64,000 nt of DNA from Ulva prolifera (Eukaryota > Chlorophyta > Ulvophyceae > Ulvales > Ulvaceae). The notes beneath the pieces are model-generated. The model made no database searches, was not told the origin of the DNA, and was given only the letters and a program-made list of their open reading frames with translations. Position numbers and translations under genes: made by a program. The stretch lies in NCBI GenBank assembly GCA_023078555.1, contig CM041201.1, positions 7,447,172 through 7,511,171 of the forward strand, in the 5' to 3' direction. Every line of letters begins with the position of its first letter. The first letter of the stretch is position 1. Shown piece after piece: positions 48,659 to 61,300 of the stretch.

Positions 48659-51600
48659 ATGGCTGCGGATGTCATAACCACCAAGGAGTACGTCGATCCC
48701 TCGGCGAGTTGGTCACATGTGACGTCGCCGAAGCCCAACGCTGATCTAGCATCTACGGCGACAGCACACAGCATCTGCCAGAGCAGGGGTAGGGGGATGC
48801 ATACATCGTGGTCCACGTTGAAAACAGTCGCTGCGAAGCTGGGGGCGGTCATGAGCCGCAGTCGAATAGTCGGCCATCTGACAGCTGGCACGGCAGCGTG
48901 CGGGCCGGCAGGGACTCCCGCTTGTCCAGCGCAAGTACTGAACTCACGGATGAGCCAGACTGCGGTGCCATTGGATCATGTCGCTGAGCGCAAGTCACAC
49001 CGTCGCATGCACAGAGTCAAACGTGCATGCATTATGCATCATGATAGCAGAGGCGATGGGGTTTGTCGCAGTAGGCACTGACAAATGACCGTCTCAGACA
49101 ACACGCAAACAGCGGAGACTCTCTCCATCCCACAACATTGTAGGCAACTTTGGCCTAGGCAGCTGCTGGGATGTGCTAGTCGCACCGCGGGCAGTTTCAG
49201 TCTGGATACCGCGCCCTCACGATCCATGAAGAATCGTTCTCGAAGCTGCGTAAATTAGTCCGTAGAAAGGGAATTAATGGTAGGAACGTGTTCTGCTGTC
49301 CCCGCCGCACCAGGGGCTTCACAACTGTGGCCCGCAAACAGGTATGTCTGTTGTTCGTGGCAAGTCCTGAGCACGCGCCACATCGTCAGCACACTCTGAA
49401 TGTTCCACCCGTTTTGTATCCTTGCCTGCTTCTGTGCAGCAATGAGGTGGACACTTGCGGGGACACCACCGGCACAGACAATCGCGTCACGCCCAGCGAG
49501 GAGGCAGCGCAAAGACCAACTCAAAACACGTCGTCAACAGGCAATCAAACAGGTATGGTCTCATGTGTTTTTGTGCTGCATCTATGTAGAAAGTGCTCGG
49601 CCATCGTAAGCGCAAACAAGCGCGTGAGCCCCTATATTGCGTTCAAGTTTGAACTCGTGCGCCAAGGGCTGTGTTCGTCTCGCATAACCCTTCCAACAGC
49701 AGCCATGCGGCAATTCAACCTTCAAGTGCGTGGTTTTGAACGGCGGAGCAGCGGTCTGCAAGTTCTGGTCGATAGAGCCTGCACAACAACAGCACTCCAC
49801 ATATGCATCCTTTGCCATCCCTGCAACCAAACGCCTCCGCACCGATCCCTCTCAGGCCCGTCCCTTGCAGAGCAGCCTGCTACAAAGCGACAAAGGACAG
49901 CACGTGAGGCCCGTCCGCCCAGTGCATCAGCCCAGCGAAATCCAGAAACTGACGCAGACAGGCCAGCTGCATCGCAGGCCCCGTCTGCAGCTGCATCGCC
50001 GCCCCCCAGCAACCAAGACGAAGCAGCCCCTTCCGATCCTGCAGCTGCTGCCGCTGTAGCAGAGTCTTTGCCAGATGACACCCGTGAGACTGACGCCACA
50101 GTCCTGTGCGCACCCTTCTGCACTCCTCCCCGGCCGCTCCCAAGACCGCCATGCATCCGCCTGCACTGATCACCTTGCACGTTGTATCATCTTGCTCTGA
50201 CGACCCTCTCACATGATCCGTCTTGTCGCTGTTGGGGCGTCACAGATTACTGCCAGACGTTTGCACATCCGTGGCGATGCCATGACCTCACAGCAACTCT
50301 GCTCACACTCCCTTGTCCTGGCTTCCACAGTGAACGGCCCCCTTTTGCCCAGTCGCGCTGCAGATCCTGTGCGCTGCGGCCATGCTGTGCCTTCACCTGC
50401 ATCTGTTCCTCGCACCGAGCGTCGATGGACGCCCCCTGCCCCCACCTTCAACGCCGCGTGTCGCTGGTGGACCGAGCTGCTCACCGCACGACGCAGCCAC
50501 AGCACCCGCACAAACGGCTGTGCAGCCATCCCGCACCACCGGAAGTGGCGGTCCCGTGGGGTACAGCCGACACACCACAGCGATCGCCACACACCGGGCG
50601 CCAGCAGAGGGGTGCGGGTGACAGCCGCGGTGCCGGGGGGTGACGGCCGCGCCGGTGCCGTGCAGGCTGCAGCAGTACGCGGAGCTCCTCAGCAGCCCGC
50701 ACCCGCAGTACGTGCTGCAGGCGCTCAACCTCCTGCTCGCGATCTCGCGGCGGGACGGCCACGCGCAGGTGCTTGCGCACAACCCCGCCCTCGTCAAGGC
50801 CCTCTGCTCCGTCGTGCACGCCTTCCACCTCGTCATCGACGCGGCGCTCGCGCAGCGCGCGGCCCCCGCCGACGCGGCGGCGGCTGCGCCGCCGCTGCAG
50901 GACGTGCGCCGCGCGCTCGTGGAGGGCCCGTGGTGCGGGGAGGCGTGCGAAGCGCAGGCGTGGCGCGCGCAGCTGGCCGTGCACGCCGGGACGGTGATCC
51001 ACAACCTGGTGCAGGTGAGCAACTCCCGCGCTGCTGCGCGAACTGCTGGGGCCGATGCGTGGGGCGCGGCCTCGCGAGCGTGGCTGTTGGCGCATGCATG
51101 GGGGGCCGCCGCCCTGAAGCGCCTGCTTGGCAGTGTATCCTGGGCCCAACAGAAGCCAGGGTGTCACAAATCAGGCAGAGGCTGCTGTGGTCTGTGCGAA
51201 TCGGGGGTGTCGGTGGCAAAGTCGACAGAAGCCTCGGCGCTGCGTGCCACCGATACAGGGTGAGGGCACTCAGGGCAAACACCCTGCGAGTAGGATGGCC
51301 AGGGTTGGGTGTGGCGTGCTGGGGGGAGAGGTGACGGCCGTGGCTGCTGCAGGTGGCACACGAGCTGATGTCGGCAGAGAGCCTGTCCGCACTGCACGCG
51401 CTGTGTCTGCGCCACCTGCCGCTGTTGCACTCGCAGCCGTGCCCGTCGGTGCTGGAGCTCGCGGCGCTGCTGCTCAACGTGACGCGCGCCACCGTGCGCG
51501 CGATGCCGACCCCGTCCCTGCTCACGATGTGCGACAGCGTGCTGCCGCTCGTCCTGGACTCCGCCCTGCCGCTGCAGGTGCTCGCCGCCCCCAACCCGCT

Positions 51601-53807
51601 GCGCGTGCTGCGTGTGCTGCGCCCCTGTGTGCTGTGTCTTGCGTGCACTGTAGTCCCGCTGCTCTGCGGGTGCTTGTCCTGGTCTGCCTCCAGCCGCTGC
51701 ATGCTGTGCGAATTTGACACAGGCGTGGGGCGGAGTGCGGGTACTTGCTTGGGCGCAGAATCAAGCGGCTGCTGGGCGCGACTGACAGGCTGGGCGTGCG
51801 GTGCAGATCAAGGCGGTGGCTGCGAGCACGCTGGCGGAGGCGCTCTCCTCGCGGCAAGGGGTGTACCTTGCGCGCCACCTCAGCACGCGCCGGCCGCGCG
51901 AGCCGTTCGCCGCGGCGCATTCGCTGATCCTCTCGACGCACGCCGACGGCGAGCACGCGTACACGGTGCAGCGCCGCGGCGAGGCCGGGCCGGCGGGCCT
52001 CAGCGGCGAGCCGCCGGAGGGGCCGCAGGCGCGGCTCGCGGCTCAGTACATGCCGCGGTTCTGGCACATGCATGCGATCTCGTGCGGCATCCGGCTCGCG
52101 CGGGAGCTGCTCGCGGCGGTCGCGGCGGGGTACGTGAGCGTCGCGACGGCCGGGGCGGCGGGCCCGAGCGGCGAGCGCGTGTCGCGCACGCTGCAGCTGC
52201 GCCTGCCGCTGATGCCGTCGTCGGCGCCGGCGTCGCCGACGGTGCGCGTGGGCGGCCCGCAGCACAGCGCGGGCCGGCCGGCGGCGCGGGCGGGGGGTCC
52301 GGCGGAGGACCGCGCGGAGAGCATGGGCCTGTGGGACCTGTCGCCGGCGGTGTCCACACCGGCGTCTCCGGCGGCGCGTGCGGGGGCGGATCGTGGGCTA
52401 CGGCCCGCATGGTCGGTCGCGGCGCGGGCGGAGGCGTTGCAGTCAGCTGCGCCCCGGAAGAGCGACTCTGGGTCTCCGCAGGCGCGGGCGGCGGACGTGC
52501 GCGACAAGCTGCGTCGGCACGTGGCTTCGCAGGGGGGGGCAGAGGATGAACCGCGCGCGGCTCAGGGGGGCAGTGACGCGGGGGCGAGAGCGACAGCCTC
52601 TCCCGGCACAAGCGGGGGGGCGCCGGAGGCGGCGGTGGCCGCGGGGCCTGTAGGGGATGGGGTAGACACAGCCGGGGCGGCTGCAGCCGACGCGCCTGCT
52701 GCTGTGGCACCGCAGGAGAGCACATGCGCGACGGCGCCGGCTCAAGCGGCGGCATCGGACGCGGACCGGTCACTCACACTCGCCCCGCTGCCTGCGCTGC
52801 TGATGCACGGCGGGCGAATGCCAGAGGGGATCTGGGATCTGCCGAAGGCGGGGGCGCCGGACGCGGGTCCATCGCCGTTAGGGGACCCGCTACCGGGGAG
52901 CCCGTCCCTTGACCACATGCCGTCGTTTTCACGGTGGGTCAGCATGTCTCTGTCGTGCTCCGTCAGCTTCGGCGGGCCGGTGCGCGCGGAACAGGAGGTG
53001 CGGTCACGACGGATCGCGGCACCTGTGGCCGCGGAGCAGGACGCCGTCGCGGAGCGTGCGGAGTCTGAGTGCAGCCATCCGCCGCCGTCGAAGGCGGCAC
53101 GGGGGGACGGCGGCGGCAGCCACACGCCGATTTCGCTCGCGCCGCCGCCGTCGCTGCCGATGCTGCAGTCCGGGCGATCGCCGCTGCTCGGGCGCGGCGT
53201 CGACGTGCCGCCGCTGGACCTCGCGGCCGGCGTGTGCGGCAGCAGCAGTTGGCTGCCGGAGGCGTCTGCGTTCGGCACGCGGGGCTCGGACCTCTGGGCA
53301 CAGACGAGCGACGTGCTGCACGTGCCGGCGCTGCTGATGGCGGCGCTGTGCGATGTCGCGACCGGCGGCCGGCCGGGCGCGCCGCCGGGCACCGCGGCGT
53401 TGATGCCGCCGCCGAGCGACGCCGTCGCCGTAGGGGCGGACTCGACGTCCCCGCAGCAAGCTGCCGCTGCGGCGCCCGCGGGCGCGGAGGCGCCTCCGCG
53501 CGCCGTGCCTGCCGCGAGCACAGAGGCGGCGCCAGATCCCGCGCCGCCGGCACAGGGGGAGGGGCAAGAGGAGGCTGCCGCGCCGGACGCCGCCGCGGAG
53601 GCGGTTGCCGACGCGCCGCCGGCGGCGCCGGCGCTGGAGGGCGTGCCGCCAGCGGGGGTCGACGACGGGGCGGCGCTGCAGGGGCTGGTCATGACGATGG
53701 ACCGTGAGGTGATCCGCGGCGCGCACGAGGCGCTCGCCGTGGCGCTGCGCGTGCCAGAGCTGACTCCTCAGGTGTGCCCCTACGTGCTGCAGCGGGCGCG
53801 CCCTTGA
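48659..53807 (+). CDS. Armadillo/HEAT-like helical-repeat protein with Ala-rich C-terminus
   Basis: Secure exons are 50364-50617, 50666-51014, 51353-51577 and 51807-53807, all in phase (942 residues). Upstream exons probably include 49442-49557 (EVDTCGDTTGTDN to SSTGNQT) and about 49856-50095 (KRQRTAREARPPSASAQRNP). A start at ATG 48659 (MAADVITTKEYVDPSASWSH) is likely but its splicing is unresolved. The ordered part has repeated amphipathic helices: LQQYAELLSSPHPQYVLQAL, NLLLAISRR, HNPALVKALCSVVHAFHLVI, VHAGTVIHNLVQ, VLELAALLLNVTRATVRAMP, IKAVAASTLAEALSSRQ. This is typical of armadillo-type folds, such as the ARM region of some SWI/SNF subunits, but I cannot assign it. The last about 500 residues are Ala/Pro/Gly/Ser-rich disorder, closing with a short helix before TGA. 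Confidence 0.65.
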
Positions 53808-54708
53808 TATATATTGTACAAACCCTGGAACGCGCTGCGTGGTTGCTACGGTGCATAGGCGCGGGGAGCATGCCAGTGGTGGATGCTGTTGTTCTTCGGT
53901 GCCTCAAAGCTATCACACAGGTGACACTTCATCCTGGTCGATCGTTGACGTGCGCGATCCCTTGCGTCGCCGCATCGCCACTCTCGAAAGGATGTTTGGT
54001 GCACCTCAACGTGCACGCTGGCAGCCGTTGTCAGTGGGATACACGCGCCTGGGTCTACATGCGAGGCCATGCTGTCCACAGACTGTCAGCGCAGCATCTA
54101 CCCTGGGCCTGCCGATGCAGCTTCCTGCCGCTCGTATTCGGTGATGCTGCCCGCAGTCTACGCGTCCTTGCTCATGTGCAGCAGCGTGTGCTGTGGGCTG
54201 TGTGCTGCGGCAGGCCTCGGCCTCGTGCATGGTTGGGTCGAAGGCGCTGTTGTGCCGTTGCACAGCACGGGCGTCATGTGAGGCTGGCGTGAGTGCAGGT
54301 GAGCGCAAGGCAAGGGGAGCTGCTGAACGCGATGTTCGAGGACAGGGAAGAGAGCACGCCGCGGCGGCACTTGACGCACGCGCAGTGACACCGACAGAGG
54401 GAGGGCGGTGTGAAACAGCGGTTCGGCCTTGTGGACACTCAGCCGATGTGCACTACCAGGATAGGAGAAGGCATGGCTGGAGCACGACTAGCCATGATGA
54501 CGCGCTGCTCTCGGTCTGCGGAATGGAGACGAGGCTGGTGCACACAACTGTGCCACGAAGCTGCCTCATGTGTGAGCGTCACGGCTGTGCAACAGTGATA
54601 GTGCGACAAATTTGCATTCATGGTGAAACAAACTGCATAGTAGACGAGAGTTGCCAGGCCAATGTTACAGGGAAACTTGCACGCACATGCGCATGATGCA
54701 GTGGTACT
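53808..54708. other. Convergent intergenic region
   Basis: This is the 3' space between the helical-repeat gene (+) and the acetyltransferase (-). Frames on both strands are short and lack codon bias. Nothing is supported. Confidence 0.4.
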
Positions 54709-55599
54709 CTACTCCCGCATACGCACCATGAGTATGCGCTCTTTGTTGCCCAGAACCTTCCGCCAAGAGGAATCGGGGCTGCCGAGGTTATGGTAGCCAG
54801 CTTGCTCATACAGCGCAACAGCACTGTGGTTATCACTGTGCACGTGCAGTGCGCTCCAGTCAGTCCCAAAGTCTTCTAGTGAGCCATTCACAGCTTGGAG
54901 CAGTGCAGTCGCACATCCACGCCTCCTGAAGTCTTCCTTCACTGCCATCGAGGTCACTAGGGCACAATATGATGGTGGCTCTGTGGCCAAGCCGGATTCA
55001 CAGATTGCGTTGAGTACGCTGGGGGTGTTGGACAGGAACATCTCCACAATAGCAACTGGTGACCCAGTGACCCCGCTCTCCCTGGGGACTGCGACCAAAA
55101 GCAATGCTCTGCCCGAGTCTACAGTCATCTTTTCCCTGAGCCCAGCAAGAACCTCTGCCTGTAGACACATGTATCTGCATTTGACACCGCTGCGCCGTCG
55201 TCGCCCACGCCTGCAGCGGCGATGATGCCTGCCACAAGCAGACCACCAGGGAGCCAGGGAAGCGAAGAAATCAAGAACAACAAAGTGCCGGGTCAAGATA
55301 CATTGAAATAGGCGTCTGCAGCTCCTCACCTTGAACATTTGCTTGAGCGCGCTGTCAAAGAGGCGTGCTGGCTCGTGAAAGGAGTTGCACTGTACATCCG
55401 CAATTGCTGGAACGTCATCTTCGCGGAGTTGTCTTACAAAGAACGCATCCGTCATATGTACCGGTTCAATGTCTCCTACTATAGGGGGGCTAGCGGATGG
55501 TGCGCAGTGACAGACCACGTGTCGGGCTGTCGGGGAGCTAAAGGTTGAACGAGCGCCGTCTACCGACGGGCTCAGCTGCAACCGCGCGCACATCACCAT
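54709..55599 (-). CDS. GNAT-family N-acetyltransferase, 239 aa
   Basis: Two exons, 55599-55330 (90 codons) and 55158-54709, joined in phase 0. GNAT enzymes move an acetyl group from acetyl-CoA to an amine. The domain begins at VRQLREDDVPAIADVQCNSF. Strand beta4 and motif A are CALVTSMAVKEDFRRRGCAT, where R-R-G-C-A fits the R/Q-x-x-G-x-G/A acetyl-CoA pyrophosphate loop, followed by ALLQAV. Motif B is ALHVHSDNHSAVALYEQAGY. The first about 50 residues (MVMCARLQLSPSVDGARSTF) are Ser/Arg/Ala-rich and may be a plastid or mitochondrial targeting peptide, as in plant plastid GNATs. The 171-nt intron is a multiple of three without stop, so retention would insert 57 residues. The substrate cannot be told. 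It lies 0.25 kb downstream of SEN2 on the same strand. Confidence 0.9.
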   Translation of the reverse strand: MVMCARLQLSPSVDGARSTFSSPTARHVVCHCAPSASPPIVGDIEPVHMTDAFFVRQLREDDVPAIADVQCNSFHEPARLFDSALKQMFKVRSCRRLFQCILTRHFVVLDFFASLAPWWSACGRHHRRCRRGRRRRSGVKCRYMCLQAEVLAGLREKMTVDSGRALLLVAVPRESGVTGSPVAIVEMFLSNTPSVLNAICESGLATEPPSYCALVTSMAVKEDFRRRGCATALLQAVNGSLEDFGTDWSALHVHSDNHSAVALYEQAGYHNLGSPDSSWRKVLGNKERILMVRMRE

Positions 55600-55852
55600 G
55601 GTTCCGATTCAATGCCGTACACAGATCAGACGGGGGCAACTTACATCCGCGTGCATTGAGGCAAGGCTGCAGACGTGACACTGCGAGCGAGCTGGCGTTG
55701 TGTCCCTGGCACATGCACCATACTCGGCACGCACAGGCACGCGTAGTCTTCTTACCGATCGATGCTTGATCACGAGATGAGCCGGGGTTCCACCCTCGCG
55801 CTGTCATCGTCAGGGCCTGGACCGGAAGGTCACCTGGTATGCATGCAGCGAC

Positions 55853-57918
55853 TCAGGTGAGCATCCGAGGCACCCATCGCCCAAGCTGCACTTCCTCAAC
55901 CTACACATCCGCTTAATCGATGTGGACACACATGCATGTTCAGGTTTGTCGAACGCATTCCATGGTCGCCCATGCTTTGACAGATCATGCACTGTTGTGA
56001 AGCAGCTGGAGGAGGATCAAACCTTCACTTCATTTATGCAGGTCGGGGCCGTCAGGTCAGCATCGACAGGAAACTGCACATAGAGCAGGATCACCCTCTT
56101 GCGGACCTGTCCCGCGACGCGGATGGTCGCTACCAACTCTGGCCAGCGCAGCTGGCTGGGCTGGGACGCATGGCCTTGGTCTGGAGGAGTGGCCCCATGT
56201 GGCGGCCAGGATACATACCGAACCACATAGTCCGCATGCTCCACCTCGGGATGACGTTGGTAGAGCACCCAGTCGCCACCATACTGCTCTCCTCTCTTCG
56301 GCATCCAGCCCTGCACCAGTGCAAGGCTCCCGTGACGTCGTTTTTTGTGTTGCATTTTTTGCATTGGTGCCCTAGGGCCTGGTCATGCTCTATTTGCCAG
56401 CATCTCAGGCAAAGCAAACCATGTGTTGTGCTGTGAAGGTTGCAGTGTATTTCAAGAGACACAGCCACAAGGCGGCCTACGCTACCTTCAACATGCACAG
56501 CACCTCCAGACAGATGCTGCGCCTAGTTAACACCCAGTCCAAGAAGCGGGGCGCATGATGGGCAACGGCCCGACAGGAGATGGCTCAATCAGCACCCAAG
56601 GCTGATCACATTGTCCACACACTCCCACACGGCCAGCGTTGTGCCCAAGGGCTGCAGCTTGCTAATGCAGTCACCGTACACACAACGTTGTCCGCATGAA
56701 GCACAGAGAATTCACGAGGGCCAGCACCACATACAGCTTTGTAAGCAGTCGCCTGATGTTCTGCACACCATGACCAGCAAGCCTGACTGTAACAAGCAGA
56801 ATGCGGAGCACACAAGGTATATGTGGGTCTCCCGATGCAAGCTCCAGTCTATCAGCCTAACACAGGCTCGAATAGCTCAAATGAAGCTGTTGCCAGCACA
56901 CAGGCTCCAGCTCAGGGGGCATGCCTTGCTGCGGAAGTGGTGATACGTAGCATATCTGTACGCCCATTCTGCATCCCCATGAGAGCACAGCTTCCACAGC
57001 TCCTCATCTGTAAGCTCCTGCTGCTGCTGATTACCCGTTTCAGGCTGCCCGATGCCAGTCACGGGATTTGCTGCGCTGCCATTGGAGCAATCCCGAGCAG
57101 CAGTCTGCGACTTGGCGTCCTCCCGCTGCCTGTCAGGAGCATCTGTGGGTGGAGCAGAGCGTTCTACGCATGGCGCTGCAGCATCATTGCCAGGTGGTGC
57201 ACTTGCAGACGATGCTGCAGCACTGGAGGCGCAGCGGCTGTCAGCAGTACGCAGAGACACAGCTTTTTCAGCTGGCTGTGCTAGCTCTGAGGGATCGGGG
57301 AGATGAATGCCGGTCGTGATGACCACATTTGCATGCAGTCGTGTGGGTGCTAGGAGTGGAGCTGTCCTGTCGGTGGCTTGCTGCCGCTCATTTGATGCAG
57401 GTGTGGCGTGGATGATTTCTGCTGGCACAGGAGCATTGAGTTCTTGCAGGCCAGGAATCGCTGGATCAGCCACAACCTGTGCATCAGGCTCTATCTTAGT
57501 CGTTCTTCCTGTGAGGTCCCTATGCGACAAGCTCTGGGTGTGATCGGGGGGGGGCACCTGAAGGCATCTCATAGTATGCTGCAACAAAAATGCTTCTTCG
57601 AGGATGATCGGCGCATGCCGCTGTTCTGTGCAGGGATCAGGGACTGACTTTGACCGCCTGCTTTGCTTGCGGCGGGCTTCTGTGCCAAAGCCATATCTAA
57701 GAAGCTCTTCAATTACTGCAGGCTCTGCTTCAATAACAACATGTTTGGGGTGTGAGAAAGTTGCTGACAAGCTCAGCTTGCTCAGTGCCTGTACCACCTG
57801 CAAAGACACATCATCGGCATTCTGATTACTGCAGTGTGCTTGTTGTGCGCTTTGAGCACAGGGATCTTGCCTGAGTGGCGTCCGGCGCTTGCTGGAACAA
57901 GCGTTTCTTTCCCCGCAT
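55853..57918 (-). CDS. SEN2: tRNA-splicing endonuclease catalytic subunit SEN2
   Basis: Four exons join in phase: 57918-57871, 57797-56925, 56310-56029 and 55900-55853, giving 416 residues. SEN2 cuts the 5' splice site of tRNA introns within the SEN2/15/34/54 complex. Family features in order are PKHVVIEAEPAVIEELLRYG, LEEAFLLQHTMRCLQ, LTDEELWKLC, YHHFRSKGWMPKRGEQYGGD, WVLYQRHPEVEHADYVVRYV, WPELVATIRVAGQVRKRVIL and the end VEEVQLGRWVP. The catalytic triad Tyr, His, Lys is present (about Y317, H332, K378). Residues about 110-265 are a disordered Ala/Ser/Pro/Gln-rich insert. The 16-codon first exon (MRGKKRLFQQAPDATQ) and the FRSK|GW junction both require introns starting with GC rather than GT. 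A nuclear or organelle-surface location cannot be read. Confidence 0.93.
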
Positions 57919-58349
57919 CAGCTCACGTCGATGCGCAGGCTGTAGCCTGCAGAGTCTGCCCTCTGTGTGACTTAGATCGGATGTTTGCTTCACTGGCTGT
58001 TCTATCTAGCATGCCGGGTAGTCGAGTACCTTGCAGCGGCCCTACAGCACCGTTCACGTGCTGACGAGCCGTGGGTGCAGTGCTGCTGTCAAGGCTCCCC
58101 AGAGCACAGGCGAAATAGCGAGCATCCCACTGTTATCAAGATCTACCGCAGCGTCATCTACATTCTCGTGGCATTAGGTGCAGCAACTGGCCCCAGGTGC
58201 GATGCTGCGCAGCGTTGGCAAGTCGTCGCTGTGTGCACGGCAGCGGGGAGTCGAATGTGGCACATGCACAGGAGTCTCGGGTACGAAAAGAATGTGACGC
58301 TGGACGTCACGGTCGCTGACTGCATATCAGTGTTGTTGATTTGCAGAGC
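57919..58349. promoter_or_regulatory. Divergent region between SEN2 and the dioxygenase-like gene
   Basis: SEN2 (-) and the PhyH-like gene (+) leave from this interval, so it should contain their promoters. No TATA box or recognised motif is visible. The true 5' limit of the + gene is unknown. Confidence 0.3.
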
Positions 58350-61300
58350 GACCGCCGCTGGGCGTCATGTCGTCACCACTTCCGGATCCGAAGGCGCACC
58401 CTCGGGACATCGGCCATTGCTCCGGCAGCGGCCAACAAGGGCAGCCGCCTGCTGTCCAAGCTGGAGTGGAAAGCTGGATACATGGTGGCGTGCGTTTTCT
58501 GCGAAGGCTTCTCGGCGACTTGATCATTGAAAACTCATGCTGTCTTGCAATGGGAAATGTACCTGTCATCCGACTGCATTCAACAGCTACACAAGCATCA
58601 GCTCGTGTTTCCCCACCTGAAGCAGTACACAGGGACACTGCATGTCACTGCTTTGCATCTCTCAAGTGACGGCGGGCAGTGCTGTGCAGGCTTGCTTGAC
58701 TACAGCAATGGACAATCTCGCAGCTGCACCAGCATCCCTACGGAAGGCTCCCCGGGCAACGTTCTGCTTTGCATGGCACACCGACGCTCCCGCAGACAAG
58801 CTGCTGGAATGGCTGCAGGTCAACGTGCAGTGGGCTGCTCGGGCTCTGCAGTGGAGCGACAGCTACCAGCTACACAGCAGTGCTCCCGAGAACGATGCAG
58901 ACATGCCTCTTCCGACTGCTTCGGTAGTACTGGCCTCGGCAACGCTCCTGGCAGAATCAGAGGAGTACTCGGCTGCCGAGAGCTCTATCAGCGAGGTGTG
59001 CCTCTGCATCTGTCGCCATAACCACCTGTTGTACAACCTGCGTTGTGCAGGAAGATGGGGAAGTCGTTCCTGCACATTCAGTGCATCTTTCGCTGTGCCC
59101 TCCATCATTCCCACTTGGTACACCTGCACACTGAACCTCTTCATGCAGAGCTCCTGCCGCCTCCAGGATCCATGCCCTCAATCCTGCAGGCTGAGCCTGC
59201 TCACGTGCATGTGCGCATGCTGTCAGATGCATCGCATGCGTTGCATGTCCAGGCTCAGTGGCAGTGTGCTGCTGCAGGTTCTCTCAGAGGAGTTCAAGTC
59301 TCCCGTGGAGTGCTACGTGACCTGTCCGGGCCCTCTGCCACTCTTCCAAGGCAGCCTGACCACCCTCACTGCCTCTGGCACTGAGCACGCCACGCAGCTG
59401 CTGCGGCAGCATGGCGTTGTTGTCTTGCCGGTGCGCTGCTACTCATCTCACACCCGCACTTGTGATCATGCATGCATGCATACAGGCAGACTGACAGACC
59501 TACCCAAACCCACGACCCTGAGATTACTGATGCTGCCATGTGATACCTGACTCATCTAGCACCCACAACTAGCCACGTCCCTGCCCCTGCATCCCGGCGT
59601 CTGCTCCAGCTGCCATGTTCAAGCCACCCTGTATGCAACAAGCGGCCAGCTGCCCTTATCCACTCCCCACGAGCGAGGCTGCAAGCACACGACCAGTGCA
59701 GGGCTGCATGGACCGCGAGACGGTCGGCCACTGGCAACGGCAGGTCGACGACCAGGTCGCGCTGCTGGAGGGCCTGCTCGAGGCGCGGGGGGTGCCGCGG
59801 CAGGACAACGTGATCTTCACGTTCCGCGAAATCGCCGCGCGCGGTCGGCACCGCTTCGACGCGCGCCTCGACGCCGGGCCGCTGTGGCAGCGGCCCGAGG
59901 CGGCCGCGCTGCGGGCGGCCCTGCGCAGCGCGCCGTGGACGCCGGCCGTGCACAGCATGCTCGGCGAAAACCCTGTGGCGATTACGAGTGTGGTGTACTC
60001 CCGACCCGGGGCGGACGCACAGGTGCGTGTATCCCGCATTGCATGGATCAATGCATTGCATGGATCAATGCGTTGCATGTGTGCGGGCCCCGCCTCGGCT
60101 GCACGCTGGGACGCTGAGCCCAGTGCGTGCAGCTGCTGTGGCGTAGGCGCTACCATTCCACGGCCCAGCTCCCTGATTGAGCGCATGGTTGCACAATGCT
60201 GTGGCGTAGGCGCTACCATTCCACGGCGCAGCTCCTTGATTGAGCGCATGGTTGCACAATGCTGCGGGCCCCACACGGGCGTGAAGCGCACACTTCACGT
60301 GCGAGTGGCGCACACAGCCGGCGGTGTCCTTGGCCGACACTATCCACAGGGCGACTGCCGTGCGGCTCAAGCCATGGCAGGTCACGGCTGCCGTGCACAC
60401 GTATGCGGCGAGTGCACTCTGGACGCAACATGCATGCACACCAGACACGCGCCATCCGGATCAGGTACTGCCTGTGCTGGGTCAGGTACTGCCTATGCTG
60501 TGTCATCAGTCGCCCCGCCGCACGCTCTGCAGCGCAAATGGCGGCAATGGCCGCCATGTCCTCCGACGGCCAAGGCGAAGGCCAGCATGCGAGCCATGCC
60601 AGGTCACGTCTCGCACCACCACATTCCGCGTACGCTTCAGGACACAGCCCGGGGATGATCCACGCGATGTTGAGCCGGTGCAGTGGGGGGGGGTGCAGGA
60701 GTGGCACTCCGACGGGGCCCCGGCGGCCGACGCGGCGCGGCCGTACGCGGTGTGCGTGTTTGTGCCGCTGCTGGACCTCACCGCCGACACCGGCTGCACG
60801 CAGTTCTGGCCCGGCTCGCACATGCATGCGCACCTGCTGGGCTTTGGGCCCGCGGCGCCGGTGCTCGAGGCGGCGGTGGACGGCCGCGTGGCTGCAGGCG
60901 ACGCGGTGCTGTATGACTACCGCGTGCTGCACCGGGGGTTGCCGAATGCCTGCGAGGCGCTGCGCCGCGACGTTCTGCAGGTGTGTGGCGTGTCGGTGTG
61001 TTTGCATTTGTGAATGACTACTTAGGCATGTGCCCCTGTTAGTCCGGAGTTATCATTGTCGTTTTCAGGACACGGCTGGGCGAATCCAGATATACCTTAC
61101 TTTGCACGGGCATATTTGACACATTGACGACATTGGTTGGATGATAGTGGCGCTCCGCACTCGTGTGGAGCCGCTGATGCGTTGCTGGGATGTCGGCACG
61201 TTTGTTGGCGTGGTGGCTGCAGCTGACTGACGTGGGCGGCGAGGTGTTGGTGGTGGGTGCGTCTTGCATTTGTGCCTGGCTGAGGTGGACGGAGTGCGAG

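Noticed and set aside
52742..53692. 316-codon minus-strand frame
   Set aside because: Antisense of the Ala-rich last exon of the helical-repeat gene; low complexity only.
55987..56436. 149-codon + strand frame
   Set aside because: Antisense to the catalytic SEN2 exon, which carries the conserved Tyr/His/Lys motifs on the minus strand.
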